Program-made: the position numbers and the translations under genes
The notes under the pieces: generated by a model
The model's input: only the letters and a program-made list of their open reading frames with translations
Database searches by the model: none
Told to the model about the DNA's origin: nothing
In this document: positions 24,299 to 33,469 of the stretch, in pieces
Numbering within the stretch: the stretch's first letter is position 1
How the letters are laid out: each line of letters opens with the position of its first letter
Assembly (NCBI RefSeq): GCF_001594015.1
Contig: NZ_LTBC01000008.1
Coordinates: forward strand, 1-64,000
DNA length: 64,000 nt
Direction of reading: 5' to 3'
Source: Moorella mulderi DSM 14980
Lineage (GTDB): Bacteria; Bacillota; DSM-521; Neomoorellales; Neomoorellaceae

Positions 24299-26272
24299 TC
24301 AGGTTTTAAAGGAGGCTACCGCCTGTTGCAGCCCGGCGGACATTTCCTCAAGGGTACTGGTTTCAGTATGTAACTGGTGTACAGCTTCTTCTTGATGTTC
24401 CAGAGCCCCCATTACGCCGGCAGTTAACCCGGCTGTTTGCCGGGAGATGGCGGCTATTTCTTGCACTGCTTGTTTTAATTCCTGGCTGCCGGCCGAAATC
24501 TCCTGGATGGAAGCCGATATATCTTCTACCTGCTGCAGGATTCTTCCTAGGGCGGAACGAATGTTGGTAAAATCAATTTCTGCCTGCCGCACTACCTTGC
24601 CACCAATTTCCACCTGCCGCCTGGCTTCCGCCATGGCATTTACCGTATTACCAGATTCCTCCTGAATTACCTGGACCTTACGCGTAATATCCCGGGCTGC
24701 CTGCCCCGCTTCCTCGGCCAGCTTCTTTACTTCTGCGGCCACCACGGCGAAACCCCGTCCCAGTTCTCCTGCCCGTGCTGCTTCAATGGCGGCATTCAGG
24801 GCCAGGAGGTTGGTCTGTTCGGCAATACTGCCAACCACGCCGACTAAATGGCTGATCTCTTCCACCCTGCCCGTCAGGCTGGTGATAAATTGCCCCAGGT
24901 TGTCCTGCTGCGCCTGAATGGCATCCATCTGGCTGGTTACCTGGTTCATGCTCCTTGCCCCCTGGGCAGCAATATCACCCATCTGCGAACCTTCCCCTGC
25001 TATGGCCAGGGCGCGGCCGGCAATCTGCTCCATGCCGGCGGCAATTTGATTTAAAGTCTCTACAACTACGTTTACACCTTCAGCCTGCTTCTCTGCTCCT
25101 GCTGCAACCCCGGCCAGAGCCGCTCTTACTTCACCGCTTGCCTTTTGGACCGTCGCTGCGCCGCTGGCCAGTGTCCGCGCCACACCGGTTACCTCAGCGA
25201 CACTGTCGGTAATTTTCCCAACAATCTCTTTTAAACCTCCAACCATCAGGGCAAAAGTAGAACTGAGTCTCCCGATCTCGTCTTGCCCCCTGCTTTTAAC
25301 CTCGACATTTAGTTCTCCCCGGGCTACCCGGCTCGAAACTTCCACCAGGTTTTCCAGGGGGCGCATCAGCCTGCCGGCCAGGCTCCTGGCCAGCAAGAAG
25401 GCAAAAATAGCAATTAAACCTAGCGCGCTCCCCAGAAAAATGCTTATACCCTTGGCAGCAGCCATAGCTTCCGCTACCTTTCTTTCTACCACCACACCCC
25501 AGCCGATTTCTTGCAGGGGTAAAAAGGCGCCAAACACTTCCTGCCCCTTGTAATCACGGTACCTTCCCGTCCCACCTCTACCGGCGGCAATTTCACGAGC
25601 GGCAAAGGTTTGGAAATTGGTATCTGCCTCCTCTTGGCAGGAGATCAATAACTTCCCTTGTCCATTTAAAAGGTAGACCGAAGATATATCAGTATGGGCG
25701 CTCTTCAACACGTCTTCCAGCGTCTTGAGGGCAAAGTCGCCCAGAAGTACACCCTTTATCTTCACGCCGTCAGGGTTAACGGGTACGGCTATAGTAAGAA
25801 AAGTTGTCCCGCCAGCGGTCGTTTCCTTGATAACCGTTTCCCCCTTTAACGCCTGCTCTACCTCATCTCTTCCCGCCAGGCTGGCCCCATCATATCTGTC
25901 TGTGGCCGCTATAATCGAACCATCGCCCCCTACCAGGGTCAGGGCCTCCTGGACCGGGGTGACCGACTTTTTATACAGTAAAACGTCTTTCGCTCCCCGG
26001 GGATCCAGAGAGCGTACATTCTGGGAAACGGCGAGTTCCCTGATTTCACCCACCCAGGACTGAATTTCCATCTCCAATTGCCGCCGGAGAACAGCTGCTG
26101 TGCCCTGCAGCTGCTGCTGCACTTCGGCGGCGCGGGCAGAGCTGAATATATAAACAACTACGGTTCCCAACAGGCCCAGCGGCAGCAGGGAGAGCAATAA
26201 AAATGAAAATATTAACCTTTGCTTTAAACTATGCCTCAACCCGGGTCCTCCCCTTACCTGTTCTAGCCTCAT
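24299..26272 (-). CDS. Methyl-accepting chemotaxis protein
   Basis: The 657-residue receptor has a first membrane helix (about 20-44), an extracytoplasmic dCache-like sensor (about 45-285, with [22 protein letters not shown]), a second helix (about 290-310), a HAMP domain ([23 protein letters not shown]) and a long signalling coiled coil with the hairpin tip [19 protein letters not shown] and [13 protein letters not shown]. It would relay a small-molecule signal to CheA. The ligand is unknown. It is divergent from the GGDEF/EAL gene. Confidence 0.93.
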   Translation of the reverse strand: MRLEQVRGGPGLRHSLKQRLIFSFLLLSLLPLGLLGTVVVYIFSSARAAEVQQQLQGTAAVLRRQLEMEIQSWVGEIRELAVSQNVRSLDPRGAKDVLLYKKSVTPVQEALTLVGGDGSIIAATDRYDGASLAGRDEVEQALKGETVIKETTAGGTTFLTIAVPVNPDGVKIKGVLLGDFALKTLEDVLKSAHTDISSVYLLNGQGKLLISCQEEADTNFQTFAAREIAAGRGGTGRYRDYKGQEVFGAFLPLQEIGWGVVVERKVAEAMAAAKGISIFLGSALGLIAIFAFLLARSLAGRLMRPLENLVEVSSRVARGELNVEVKSRGQDEIGRLSSTFALMVGGLKEIVGKITDSVAEVTGVARTLASGAATVQKASGEVRAALAGVAAGAEKQAEGVNVVVETLNQIAAGMEQIAGRALAIAGEGSQMGDIAAQGARSMNQVTSQMDAIQAQQDNLGQFITSLTGRVEEISHLVGVVGSIAEQTNLLALNAAIEAARAGELGRGFAVVAAEVKKLAEEAGQAARDITRKVQVIQEESGNTVNAMAEARRQVEIGGKVVRQAEIDFTNIRSALGRILQQVEDISASIQEISAGSQELKQAVQEIAAISRQTAGLTAGVMGALEHQEEAVHQLHTETSTLEEMSAGLQQAVASFKT

Positions 26273-26479
26273 TAAAATGAACCTGGCGTTCCTTCTCTCT
26301 TCAAGTTTTTATTTTACTAGAGCTTTATAAACTTACGGCTAAGGCCCGTTTAAATTACTGTTAATAAAAAATCAATACCTGGAGCCGCCAATTTTAACCT
26401 TAAAATAAGTTGAGCTTAACTTCTAGCTAAAATTGTCCTTTTAAAATAGAGTTGCAATACTCCCGTGGGAGGGTAGGCT

Positions 26480-28858
26480 TTGTCCTGGCGCCCGTTTTTA
26501 GCTGCTCAAATCTGCACTTTTGCCGACTGCCTGCACCGGCTGGGCGAAAAAGTATACCCCCATGCCAGCAAAAATTTTGACGGCCAAACTCTCTGGCGAA
26601 GGGACAACCCTTTATTCCGCCAGATTGCCGGCCGTTTGAGAAATGGTGAAAGGATCTGCTTAATCTATGTAGACATCGTTAAATTCCATGAAGTGGAGTC
26701 TATTTATGGCCCCCAGACCTGCAGCCGCATCTTACGCCTCCTCCCTGCTGTCCTGAAGGAAGCAGCCGGAGATATTTCTATCGGAGCTATGCTGGGGATG
26801 GAATCTTTAGGCGGCGATGATTTTATCATCTATTTCTCGCTACCTGAAGATAAAAACCCTTCGACACGCGAGCTTTTTGAAAAAACGCAGGCTTTTCGCG
26901 AGAAGGCCCAACAATTACTGAACCATAGATGCCGGGAAGTAAAAATTAAGCTGCACGCCGGTTACGCCCACCTTGCTCCTGGTCCTGGCCAGGAAGTTGA
27001 AAGCCGGATTTATGCAGGTATTAAAGAGGCTATGCAATTTGCTAAAGATATGCCGGAAGTGGAGATCCTGGAGCTTTTAGAAGAATTTAAAGACATTTTA
27101 ACTCATGGTCGCCTGGCAATAGTTTATCAACCCATCGTTTCCTTACATACGGGAGAAATTTTCGGCTATGAAGCCTTGACCCGCGGCCCGGAAGGAAGTT
27201 ACTTTGCCTCTCCCCTCAATTTATTTAACTTCGCCGTGAAAAATGGCTCCCTCTACCTTTTGGAAAGAATTGTACGTCAACTTGCCCTCCAGAAAGCCCC
27301 CATATTGCCATCACATGGCCATCTTTTCTTAAATGTCAACCCTAGTGTCATTGACGACCCCCTCTTCCGCCGGGGCGAGACCATAAAACTTTTAACTTCG
27401 GTGGGTTTATCGCCCCGGCAGATCGTCTTCGAGCTCACCGAGCGCACCTCAATTGAAAACTTTTCTAGCTTCGCCAAAACCTTAGACCATTACCGCAGCC
27501 AGGGTTACCTCATTGCCATCGACGACGCCGGGGCAGGGTATTCCAGCCTCCAGGCAGTGGCCGAAGTACAACCGGATTTTATCAAAATCGACCTGTCCCT
27601 GGTCAAGGACATTCACCTTTCCTCCATAAAAAGGACCCTGATAGAAACCTTCCTGGCTTTTGCCGGTAAAATAGGGGCCAATATTATCGCCGAGGGTATC
27701 GAGACCGAAGCCGAACTGGCTACCCTTGCAGAACTCGGCGTGCCTTACGGTCAGGGCTTCTTTATCGCCTGCCCGTCCTATCCGGCCCCAACAATCAACA
27801 TTAAGGTCCAGGCCGTTTTACGCGAGCGTAAGGAACTTCGCCGCCTGCCCAGGGGAGTACACGTGGCCAGGCAAATTATGGAGCACGGCATTACCTTTAC
27901 CTCTGGGACTTTAACCCATGAAGTTGATGCCTTTTTTAAAACTAATGAACACGTGCGCAGCGTAGCCGTTGTCGACGCCGGCAGGCCTGTTGGCCTTTTA
28001 ACGCGGGACAGGCTCTACTATCACCTGGGTTCTCATTACGGCGTCGCCCTCTACCTGGGGCGCCCGCTCACGGCCGTCATGGATGCCAATCCTCTCATCG
28101 TAGATGTCGACCTGCCCCTGGAAAACGTCTCTCAACTCGCCATGCATCGTCCCATGCAACGCCTTTATGACGATATCATCGTGGTCCAGGATAAAAAATA
28201 CGCCGGCATCATCTCCATCCAGCGGCTCCTGGATACCATCACCCAAACGCAAATCGAGCTGGCCAGGGGTGCCAACCCCCTCACCGGCCTGCCGGGAAAC
28301 AGGCGCATTGAAGAAGAAATTAACGCCCGCCTGCAAGACGGCGAGGACTTTACCTTAATCTACATCGATATCGATAACTTCAAGGCCTTTAATGATAAAT
28401 ACGGGTTCGAAAAGGGCGATCAAACAATCCGCCTGCTGGCAGACATTATTACCCAGGCTGTAACCCGGCATGGAGCTCCCGGGGATTTTACGGGCCATAT
28501 CGGCGGGGATGACTTTGTAATTATTACCGTTCCCGGCCGGGCGGACGCCGTCTGCCAGGAGATAATCGCCAACTTCGACCGGCACACCCCTTATCTTTAT
28601 GACCCTGCCGACCGCTCCCAGGGCTATATCTGCTCCTACGACCGCCAGGGAAAAAAGCAGTGTTTCCCCCTCATGACCGTCTCCCTGGCCCTTGTGGACA
28701 GCCGCCAGCGCACTTTTAAAAATCACCTGGAAATGGCGGCGGTGGCGGCCGAACTTAAACAATATGCCAAACTTCAGCCGGGCAGCATCTACGTGCGCGA
28801 CCGCCGCTCCACCGGGCCAGGGTCCTGGGCCGTACCACATCAAACTGTTTTATTTTAG
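26480..28858 (+). CDS. GGDEF-EAL-CBS-GGDEF cyclic-di-GMP turnover protein
   Basis: This is a 792-residue multidomain protein. Residues about 45-200 form a first GGDEF-like domain (LIYVDIVKFHEV; LGGDDFIIYF). Residues about 205-450 form an EAL phosphodiesterase domain (YQPIVSLHTGEIFGYEALTRG; FELTERT; AIDDAGAGYSSL; AEGIETEAEL). A CBS pair spans about 460-590, and a second GGDEF domain 600-760 (NPLTGLPGNRRIEEE; IDIDNFKAFNDKYGF; IGGDDFVII). Both GGDEF sites read GGDDF, so activity is uncertain, while the EAL domain looks complete. The start is a TTG preceded by GGGAGGG. No transmembrane segment is seen. Confidence 0.92.
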   Translation: MSWRPFLAAQICTFADCLHRLGEKVYPHASKNFDGQTLWRRDNPLFRQIAGRLRNGERICLIYVDIVKFHEVESIYGPQTCSRILRLLPAVLKEAAGDISIGAMLGMESLGGDDFIIYFSLPEDKNPSTRELFEKTQAFREKAQQLLNHRCREVKIKLHAGYAHLAPGPGQEVESRIYAGIKEAMQFAKDMPEVEILELLEEFKDILTHGRLAIVYQPIVSLHTGEIFGYEALTRGPEGSYFASPLNLFNFAVKNGSLYLLERIVRQLALQKAPILPSHGHLFLNVNPSVIDDPLFRRGETIKLLTSVGLSPRQIVFELTERTSIENFSSFAKTLDHYRSQGYLIAIDDAGAGYSSLQAVAEVQPDFIKIDLSLVKDIHLSSIKRTLIETFLAFAGKIGANIIAEGIETEAELATLAELGVPYGQGFFIACPSYPAPTINIKVQAVLRERKELRRLPRGVHVARQIMEHGITFTSGTLTHEVDAFFKTNEHVRSVAVVDAGRPVGLLTRDRLYYHLGSHYGVALYLGRPLTAVMDANPLIVDVDLPLENVSQLAMHRPMQRLYDDIIVVQDKKYAGIISIQRLLDTITQTQIELARGANPLTGLPGNRRIEEEINARLQDGEDFTLIYIDIDNFKAFNDKYGFEKGDQTIRLLADIITQAVTRHGAPGDFTGHIGGDDFVIITVPGRADAVCQEIIANFDRHTPYLYDPADRSQGYICSYDRQGKKQCFPLMTVSLALVDSRQRTFKNHLEMAAVAAELKQYAKLQPGSIYVRDRRSTGPGSWAVPHQTVLF

Positions 28859-29170
28859 AAAATCAATAGTCAAAGCTTCGCCCTGATGGCCGGGAAGTTT
28901 AGCCAGGCGAATCTCCAGGATGCCGCGCTGGTAGGTAGCCCGGGCGCTTTTAATATTTACTACTGCCGGCAGGGTAAGGGAGCGGCTGAATTTGCCCCGT
29001 CACCTTTCCTGCCTGTGCACCATGATTGCCGGCAACAACTGGGAGTCAGGTTTAATTTCCCCTTCCAGCTGCAAAATGTTTCCCTGTAGTTCCACCCGGA
29101 CATCATTGTTATGAATGGCTGGCTGAACCCTCCCTGCGTAAACTGTTGGAGTAAGAAAGGAGTCCCAGCA
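28850..29170 (-). pseudogene. Hsp20 (alpha-crystallin) heat-shock gene remnant
   Basis: The minus frame ending at 28850 reads through NDVRVELQGNILQLEGEI, GKFSRSLTLPAVVN, ATYQRGILEIRL and LTIDFLK, clear Hsp20-core features. A single in-frame TGA at 29000-29002 interrupts it, just before the conserved G-F-RSL-LP segment. No convincing start is seen upstream of about 29150. The 3' end overlaps the convergent GGDEF/EAL gene by 9 bp. It appears to be a decayed small heat-shock protein. Confidence 0.75.
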
Positions 29171-29318
29171 TGAAAACGAAATATACCTGGGGAAGATTAA
29201 TCTGGCCAGCGTTAAAAATAATGCCAGCGTCTTTTACGGCGAAAATACCGTGCGGGGCTGGCAGGCCCGTTCCAAAAGTAATACCGCCGTAAAATTAAAG
29301 GCGGGGTCCCGGCTCTGA
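29170..29318 (+). pseudogene. Small conserved-looking ORF, frameshifted
   Basis: An ATG at 29170 behind AAGGAG opens MKTKYTW. The likely product continues in another frame as INLASVKNNASVFYGENTV, then RGWQARSKSNTAVKL, ending at TGA 29316-29318. One frameshift early in the gene would join the two. The pattern faintly resembles short spore-associated (GerP-like) peptides, but I do not assign it. A strong hairpin follows. Confidence 0.3.
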
Positions 29319-29332
29319 AGCTGGACCCCGCC
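29300..29332 (+). terminator. Terminator-like hairpin
   Basis: GGCGGGGTCC (29300-29309) pairs with GGACCCCGCC (29323-29332), a perfect 10-bp stem. A T run follows a few bases later on the plus strand. It can also serve the minus-strand small gene at 29344. Confidence 0.7.
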
Positions 29333-29343
29333 ATTATGTTTTT

Positions 29344-29502
29344 TTATGCAACTTTTTTACCCCCGCTTTGCTGCTCCTTCCTCATTTCGGCAATCTTGCG
29401 TTCAACCTGCTCCTGCATCTGCCGCAGCTCATACGGGGCATCTATCACCTTTTCCAACACATACAGGCAATCTTTGAGGAGGGTTACTAGTTTTTGCCGC
29501 AT
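29344..29502 (-). CDS. Small charged helical protein, 52 residues
   Basis: An ATG at 29502 with GGAGG eight bases upstream opens a short frame: MRQKLVTLLKDCLYVLEKV, then a Glu/Gln/Lys-rich helix (YELRQMQEQVERKIAEMRKE), ending GGKKVA. The composition suggests a coiled coil. I do not recognise the family. It is followed by the hairpin at 29300-29332. Confidence 0.6.
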   Translation of the reverse strand: MRQKLVTLLKDCLYVLEKVIDAPYELRQMQEQVERKIAEMRKEQQSGGKKVA

Positions 29503-29608
29503 ATTCATTACCTCCCTGGCAATTTATTCTTGGCAATTTTTATTGTAACCCTCCCAGGTTAAAGACAAATAAAGTCTGCGTTATATTTTGTTTAAAATTT
29601 TGAGGTCC

Positions 29609-30385
29609 TTATCTTCGATACCTCAACCGCGTCGCCAGTCGGGAACGCCGCATGAAGTAGTAGGCTAAAAGGAGTATGGGGGGTGTGGTAATCTGGGTGA
29701 GGGTAAAGAAACCTAGGCCCCAGTGGGGAACAATATAACCCCACACATCCAGCGGGTTATCCCGTACTGTTTCCTCGATAACGGCCCGCAAAACCTGGTG
29801 ATAGAAGATGAAGGACCAGAACTGGTAGCCGGGTGGTGGATTTTTGCTCTGGACATAAAAATAACGGGCCAGGAGAAGCAGGCCAATAGCCGAACCGATA
29901 ACCTGGGCCGGCCAGCGGCCAAACCAGAAATCCGTGGGCCGGCCCAATACTTCCTGATTAAAGATGTTGGCGATACGCACCAGGAAATAGCCGAAGGCCA
30001 GGCCCGGCACCACCAGGTCCGCCAGCTGGTTGGCATCAAGCCTTTTCCAGCGGGCATAAAGCCAGCCGGCCAGGAAGCCTCCCAGGAGGCCGCCGTGCCA
30101 GGAGAGGCCACCTTCGTAGATTTTAAGTATCTGGATGCGGTCTGTCAGGAACCAGGTGGGGTAATTGGCCAGGACAAACATCAACCGTGCCCCGATAACG
30201 CCGGAGATAATGACAATAATGGCCAGGTTGAGGAGGAAGTCTTCTTCCAGGCCCCGCCTCAGGCCCTCCCTGTACAGGTACCAGGAACCCACCAAGAAAG
30301 AGAGGGCCATAAAGATGCCGTACCAGCGCACCGCTATAGGTCCCAGGTGAAAGGCAATTGGATTGAGATCTACTAACAAGTTCAT
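29609..30385 (-). CDS. lgt: Prolipoprotein diacylglyceryl transferase
   Basis: The 258-residue, seven-helix membrane enzyme transfers diacylglyceryl to the lipobox cysteine of prelipoproteins. It starts with NPIAFHLGPIAVRWYGIFMALSF and has GGLSWHGGLLGGFLAGW and the Lgt signature region RIANIFNQEVLGRPTD, which differs slightly from the usual RIGNFxNxE. The length is typical. It may mature the lipoproteins encoded elsewhere in this window. Confidence 0.95.
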   Translation of the reverse strand: MNLLVDLNPIAFHLGPIAVRWYGIFMALSFLVGSWYLYREGLRRGLEEDFLLNLAIIVIISGVIGARLMFVLANYPTWFLTDRIQILKIYEGGLSWHGGLLGGFLAGWLYARWKRLDANQLADLVVPGLAFGYFLVRIANIFNQEVLGRPTDFWFGRWPAQVIGSAIGLLLLARYFYVQSKNPPPGYQFWSFIFYHQVLRAVIEETVRDNPLDVWGYIVPHWGLGFFTLTQITTPPILLLAYYFMRRSRLATRLRYRR

Positions 30386-30452
30386 TCCTCCACAGTAAAA
30401 AAATGGTGCTTGCTACTTGTAGTATAACCGCTGCTTTTCCCTGACGCAACCG

Positions 30453-31676
30453 CTAAATAATGATGTCGCTTTTTTTGTCGTTCCGCACTGCTACCCGGCC
30501 GCCCTTTATGACACAGACCTTTTCAACCTGCCCAATGATAGCTTCAGCCGGGCTGGTAGCATCCAGGAGAACCAGGTCGGCCCGGTCACCGGCTTTAACA
30601 CCGTAAGCTTTAAGGCCAATGGCGGCCGCGGCGTTATAGGTGCCCATTTTCATAACGTTTTTGAGCTCCAGGGGCGTTCCCATTTGCAGTACCTGGGCGG
30701 TAATCAGGGCCTCCTCCAGCATATTAGCGTTACCAAAGGGGCGGAAGGCATCGCGGATGTTGTCGGAAGCATAGGCTACATTTACTCCCGCTGCCTGGAG
30801 CTCCCTGACCCTGGTGACCCCCCGCCGGACCAGACCCTTATCCCGGCGGCCCATGAGATAGAGATTGCAGGACGGTAAAGTAATAACGCTAATGCCTGCC
30901 TCTTTCACTGCGGCAATGGTCCGGCTGGCCTTCTCTTCATCCACAGCCGCCAGGCCGCAGCAGTGACCGGCCACCACCCGGCCCTGGAAGCCGGTCTGGA
31001 TGGTTTTAGCCGCTATATACTCCAGGGAGGCAACCGAAGGGGCATCAGTCTCATCAACGTGGAAATCAATCAAGACATTATAGCGCACGGCCAGGTCAAA
31101 GATATAATCTACCCATTCCTGCATCCTTTCGGACAGGTGGGGGGCACCGCCCAGGCCGTCTACCCCCAGGCGCAGGGCCTCTTCGAAAAGCTCCCGCAAT
31201 GGGGGTGCCGGTGCCGGTTCCAGTTCGCTGGCCATGACAAATACCTGGAGGTCGACTTTCCCGGCGAATTCTTCTTTAAGGGTCAAAGCAGCTTCTACAG
31301 CCTTAAGGCCCAGGCTCTCGTTAACGGTAATATGGGTGCGCATGACTGTCGTGCCGTGGCGCAGGGCCATTAAAAGCACCCGGCGGCCGCGATCCACAAA
31401 ATCGTTTTTATCCATATTCCGGCTGCGCCTCTGGAAATCCTCGATGGCCTCTGCCAGGGAGCCCGCGCCTTCCTGGGGCGCCATCAGGGCCTTGTCCAGG
31501 TGGGTGTGGGCATCGACAAAGGCCGGTATCAGGAGTCTCCCTGCCGCATCTACCATTTGCCGGGCCGAACCGGCCACCCCTCCCCCGGCGGCAACAATAT
31601 ACCCGTCCTTAATGGCTACATCAACAGTCCCCGGCTCATCCATGAGCCGCGCACGCCTGATTAACAGATCATTCAT
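30453..31676 (-). CDS. Cytosine deaminase-like amidohydrolase
   Basis: The 407-residue metal-dependent hydrolase has the first metal site FVDAHTHLDKA, the active-site motif DFHVDETD, GHCCGLAA and the Asp in ASDNIRDAF, matching the CodA branch (cytosine, isocytosine, creatinine and related deaminases). It hydrolyses an exocyclic amine or amide in the cytoplasm. Neighbours give no pathway, so substrate is undetermined. The gene is about 65 bp upstream of lgt and could share its transcript. Confidence 0.85.
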   Translation of the reverse strand: MNDLLIRRARLMDEPGTVDVAIKDGYIVAAGGGVAGSARQMVDAAGRLLIPAFVDAHTHLDKALMAPQEGAGSLAEAIEDFQRRSRNMDKNDFVDRGRRVLLMALRHGTTVMRTHITVNESLGLKAVEAALTLKEEFAGKVDLQVFVMASELEPAPAPPLRELFEEALRLGVDGLGGAPHLSERMQEWVDYIFDLAVRYNVLIDFHVDETDAPSVASLEYIAAKTIQTGFQGRVVAGHCCGLAAVDEEKASRTIAAVKEAGISVITLPSCNLYLMGRRDKGLVRRGVTRVRELQAAGVNVAYASDNIRDAFRPFGNANMLEEALITAQVLQMGTPLELKNVMKMGTYNAAAAIGLKAYGVKAGDRADLVLLDATSPAEAIIGQVEKVCVIKGGRVAVRNDKKSDIII

Positions 31677-31891
31677 TTTTTATCTTCCTTCCTGATAATT
31701 ACATTGGTTTATATTTAACCTAATCTTAATCCTACCACAGGAAAATTTAATGGTCAATGGACAAGGGTTCTGTTATTTCATGTCGAATATTGCTATGAGA
31801 TTATGGTAAATCATGGTCCGGTATCAGGAAAGGTGTTATGTTTATTTAGATCTTAATGTGTCACCGAGCCCCATCAGGGAGAGGGCATGTA

Positions 31892-31919
31892 AAAAGCGCC
31901 GGAAACGCCCGGCGCTTTT
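31892..31919 (-). terminator. Intrinsic terminator after glutamate 2,3-aminomutase
   Basis: AAAAGCGCCGG and CCGGCGCTTTT form an 11-bp stem around a 6-nt loop immediately past the stop, with T residues after the stem on the minus strand. Confidence 0.85.
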
Positions 31920-31922
31920 GTT

Positions 31923-33206
31923 TTAAGCCTCAGCCTGCTCTTTCTGGCATCCCAGGTTGGGGTAAAAGAGGGTCCGTTTTTCCCATGTGCGCAGGACAAC
32001 CTGGTTATCATTGCGGGCCAGCACATACTGGGGTAAGATAGGCGTCTTGCCCAGGCCGTGGGGAGCGTTGATTATATAGGTAGGTACGGCCAGCCCGGAG
32101 GTATAGCCGCGCAGCTTCTCCATTATTTCCACGCCTTCATCAATGGAGGTGATAAAATGGGTCGTCCCTTTAACCGGCTTGGCGTGGAAGATATAGTAGG
32201 GCCGTACCCGGATTTTCAGCAGTTCCTGGTTGAGCTTCCTCATGATAAAGGGATGGTTATTGATGCCCTTTAATAAAACCGCCTGGTTCCCCAGGACCAC
32301 CCCGGCCTGCACCAGGCGGTCGCAGGCCGCTTTCGCCGCCGCCGTAACCTCCCGCGGGTGGTTAAACTGGGTATTGAGGTAAATTGGCGGGTGCTTGGCC
32401 AGTACCCGGCACAATGCCGGCGTAATACGCTGCGGTAAGGTAACCGGCACCCGGGTGCCCAGGCGTTTGATTTCCACATGGGGGATATTATCCAGTTCTG
32501 TTAACAACCAGTCGATCATGGCATCACTCAGCATTAAGGCATCGCCGCCAGTGATCAGGACATCACGGATTTCTTCATTGCGGCGGATATACTCCAGGGC
32601 CTGCTCTAACTCCCGGCGGCTGCGGCCCCGGTCAACTTCACCGATATTGCGGCGCCGCTGGCAGTGCCGGCAGTACATGGCACACTGGTTGGTGACGTTA
32701 ATAATCAAGCGGTCGGGGTAACGGCGGGTAATGGCCGGTGCCGGTGACGTTAACTCTTCATCCATGGGGTCAAGTACCCCGGTATTATCCTCCAGTTCGG
32801 CAGCACTGGGTAAGGCCTGCCGCCGGATGGGGCAGGCGGCATCCTTGCCCATGAGGGAAAGGTAATAGGGCGAAACGGCCCAGCGGTAGGTACGCTCGAC
32901 CCGCTTGATGGCTTCCTTTTCCGCTTCAGTTAAGGGAACTAATTCCTCCAGGACGGCAACCGAGGTAATCCGGTGTTGCAATTGCCAGCGCCAATCTTGC
33001 CAGTCATCTTCACCGGCACCAAAATAGGCCATAATCCGCTGCCGGTTGGCTTCAATCTCCGCTGCGGCTTCCAAACCGCTGGGGATGGCCTCCCTGGCAT
33101 CCAGGTAATCAATAATCCTGGCCTTTAACTCAGCTGCCCTTTGCAGGGCCATTTCCCTCCTCGCTTCCCTGCTCACCAGCCTCCCTTTGTTTGGATAAAT
33201 ATGCAC
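31923..33206 (-). CDS. eam: Glutamate 2,3-aminomutase (radical SAM)
   Basis: The 427-residue KamA-family radical-SAM/PLP enzyme has the cluster motif CAMYCRHC (Cys175, 179, 182), GGDALML, and the PLP-lysine region PHGLGKTP (Lys387). Lysine 2,3-aminomutases use two aspartates to bind the lysine side chain. Here those positions read Lys343 (FHAKPVKG) and Asn380 (YIINAPHG), the pair known for glutamate 2,3-aminomutase. The product would be beta-glutamate, a compatible solute. The gene has a GTG start nine bases after GGAGG and a c-di-AMP riboswitch with terminator upstream, fitting osmotic control. Confidence 0.88.
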   Translation of the reverse strand: MHIYPNKGRLVSREARREMALQRAAELKARIIDYLDAREAIPSGLEAAAEIEANRQRIMAYFGAGEDDWQDWRWQLQHRITSVAVLEELVPLTEAEKEAIKRVERTYRWAVSPYYLSLMGKDAACPIRRQALPSAAELEDNTGVLDPMDEELTSPAPAITRRYPDRLIINVTNQCAMYCRHCQRRRNIGEVDRGRSRRELEQALEYIRRNEEIRDVLITGGDALMLSDAMIDWLLTELDNIPHVEIKRLGTRVPVTLPQRITPALCRVLAKHPPIYLNTQFNHPREVTAAAKAACDRLVQAGVVLGNQAVLLKGINNHPFIMRKLNQELLKIRVRPYYIFHAKPVKGTTHFITSIDEGVEIMEKLRGYTSGLAVPTYIINAPHGLGKTPILPQYVLARNDNQVVLRTWEKRTLFYPNLGCQKEQAEA

Positions 33207-33230
33207 AACAGGCCGCCTCCTTTCCTGAGG

Positions 33231-33263
33231 TAAAATAAAAACCCCGGCCTGAACCGGGGTTTT
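33231..33263 (-). terminator. Riboswitch expression-platform terminator
   Basis: ACCCCGG (33241-33247) pairs with CCGGGGT (33254-33260), followed on the minus strand by TTTTTATTTTA. It lies between the c-di-AMP aptamer and the eam start. Confidence 0.88.
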
Positions 33264-33289
33264 GTGTACACGAGATTAAAGGGGTATTC

Positions 33290-33425
33290 TACCTCTTACA
33301 CTTTCCACGCTTACGAAGTTAGCTGCCGGGTTCGGGTCGAAAGCTAACCCTACCTTGTACAAGGATTCACCCCAAAAAGTTGGTTCCCCCGTTCCCTTAA
33401 AAGGGATTCAGCGCACGCTTTATTA
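33290..33425 (-). ncRNA. c-di-AMP (ydaO/yuaA) riboswitch
   Basis: The minus-strand RNA carries the conserved blocks of the ydaO family in order: GCGCTGAATCC, GGGGGAACCAA, TTTGGGGTGAATCC, TTTCGACCCGAACCCG, CAGCTAACTTCGTAAGCG. The family binds cyclic di-AMP and usually turns off potassium and osmolyte genes. Here it precedes a terminator and the glutamate 2,3-aminomutase gene. Confidence 0.95.
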
Positions 33426-33439
33426 AGTTGTTCTAGATA

Positions 33440-33469
33440 ATTCTAACATAAGGCGCAAGGATTTGTCAA
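33440..33469 (-). promoter_or_regulatory. Promoter of the riboswitch-eam transcript
   Basis: TTGACA (33469-33464) and TAGAAT (33445-33440) are separated by 18 bp. Initiation near 33433 would place the aptamer at the very 5' end of the message. The -35 overlaps the end of the DedA gene. Confidence 0.75.

Noticed and set aside
29000-29002. In-frame TGA in the hsp20-like frame as selenocysteine
   Set aside because: Hsp20 proteins have no redox-active residue at this place and no selenocysteine element is evident. Nonsense mutation is simpler.
31923-33206. Lysine 2,3-aminomutase
   Set aside because: The two aspartates needed for the lysine side chain are replaced by Lys and Asn, matching glutamate 2,3-aminomutase.
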